5,264 bases of DNA from Chloroflexota bacterium (GTDB lineage Bacteria > Chloroflexota > Anaerolineae > JAADDB01): contig JAADDB010000285.1 of the NCBI GenBank assembly GCA_013154135.1, forward strand, positions 1-5,264. Reading direction: 5' to 3'. The notes under the pieces are model-generated. The model had not been told where the DNA came from. It ran no database searches and was given only the letters and a program-made list of their open reading frames with translations. Of the stretch, positions 5,135-5,264 are shown piece by piece (the first letter of the stretch is position 1; each line of letters opens with the position of its first letter). Made by a program: the position numbers and the translations under genes.

Positions 5135-5264
5135 GCCCCTCGGCCGCGGACGGGTCCGCTCCTCGGCGGGGCGCCGATGTTCTCGCCCCGTGCATGGTAA
5201 GAGTTTTGTGAGGTGGGCCACCACACAAAACGGTTCTCTGCTGGAAAGAGGAATCAAAGCAACA
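5135..5264 (+). repeat. Repeat unit 4 (collapsed palindrome)
   Basis: Core 5135-5203 has the invariant blocks at 5146-5159 and 5179-5195. The palindrome is reduced to 5203-5231: 8 pairs, an A/A mismatch, then 5 pairs with essentially no loop. Its left arm matches unit 1 and its right arm resembles unit 3, so the centre has probably been lost. The tail ends exactly at the window edge. Strand is arbitrary. Confidence 0.88.

Larger units (their letters stand above)
4547..5264. repeat. Tandem array of four palindrome-bearing units
   Basis: This stretch has no credible gene. It is a direct-repeat array with core starts at about 4547, 4735, 4941 and 5135 (spacings 188, 206, 194). Each unit has a 68-69 bp core, then a long palindrome opened by G-TTTT and closed by AAAA-C, then a purine-rich tail (GGAAAGAGGAATCAAAGCAACA-like). 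Two blocks are invariant in all four cores: GCGGACGGGTCCGC and GTTCTCGCCCCGTGCAT. Spacers between units are unrelated to each other (about 54, 73 and 46 bp). The fourth unit's tail reaches the window end, so the array may continue. I do not recognise the family. Confidence 0.92.

Noticed and set aside
4693..5226. Open frames on both strands over the palindrome array
   Set aside because: The same peptide (CTGRE/HGAR...RTRP-type) recurs because it is translated repeat DNA, and opposing frames overlap fully; there is no start signal and no domain.
4547..5264. CRISPR array
   Set aside because: Repeats are about 130 bp with periods near 190-205 bp and internal long palindromes; unit and spacer sizes do not fit, and no cas gene is present.
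4547..5264. Integron attC cassette array
   Set aside because: Structure-conserved hairpins in tandem are reminiscent of attC sites, but I see no RYYYAAC/GTTRRRY core pair, no cassette ORFs and no integrase; the large invariant core is also atypical.

Overview
The window looks like a piece of a GC-rich bacterial chromosome, roughly 60% G+C by eye. The type-2 (long, Thermus/eukaryote-like) isoleucyl-tRNA synthetase, its T-box leader and the membrane-anchored helix-hairpin-helix protein next to it together suggest Chloroflexota. A GC-rich Firmicute-type lineage is the main alternative. This placement is inference; there is no rRNA or other marker gene here.

Layout, left to right. Bases 1-220 are intergenic and hold two copies of a short AT-richer repeat (ATCGTCAATCGTTACTCA) on either side of a GC-rich segment. 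Bases 221-3394 (minus strand) are ileS, complete, 1057 aa. Its leader, about 3395-3825, is a full T-box riboswitch: Stem I with an AUC specifier candidate, Stem II/III-type hairpins, a T-box with UGGU to pair with the uncharged tRNA end, and an intrinsic terminator. A near-consensus sigma70-type promoter (TTGACG, 17 nt, TATACT) drives it. Only 25 bp upstream of that -35 box ends a second minus-strand gene (3886-4476), a 196-aa protein with N-terminal hydrophobic segments, a Pro/Glu-rich linker and a C-terminal helix-hairpin-helix domain.

Bases 4540-5264 hold no credible gene. They hold four tandem copies of an undescribed-looking unit, about 190-205 bp apart: a conserved 69-bp core, then a long palindrome whose sequence changes from copy to copy while its self-complementarity is kept, then a short purine-rich tail. 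Variable spacers of about 45-75 bp separate the units, and the last unit runs to the window edge. This array is the most novel-looking element.

How the parts work together. Isoleucine starvation should raise uncharged tRNA-Ile, which the leader senses to stop termination and raise synthetase output. The synthetase carries an altered class I signature (GIHH in place of HxGH), a trait linked in type-2 IleRS to extreme mupirocin resistance. No functional link can be shown between ileS and the helix-hairpin-helix gene beyond shared strand and tight spacing, or between either gene and the palindrome array.
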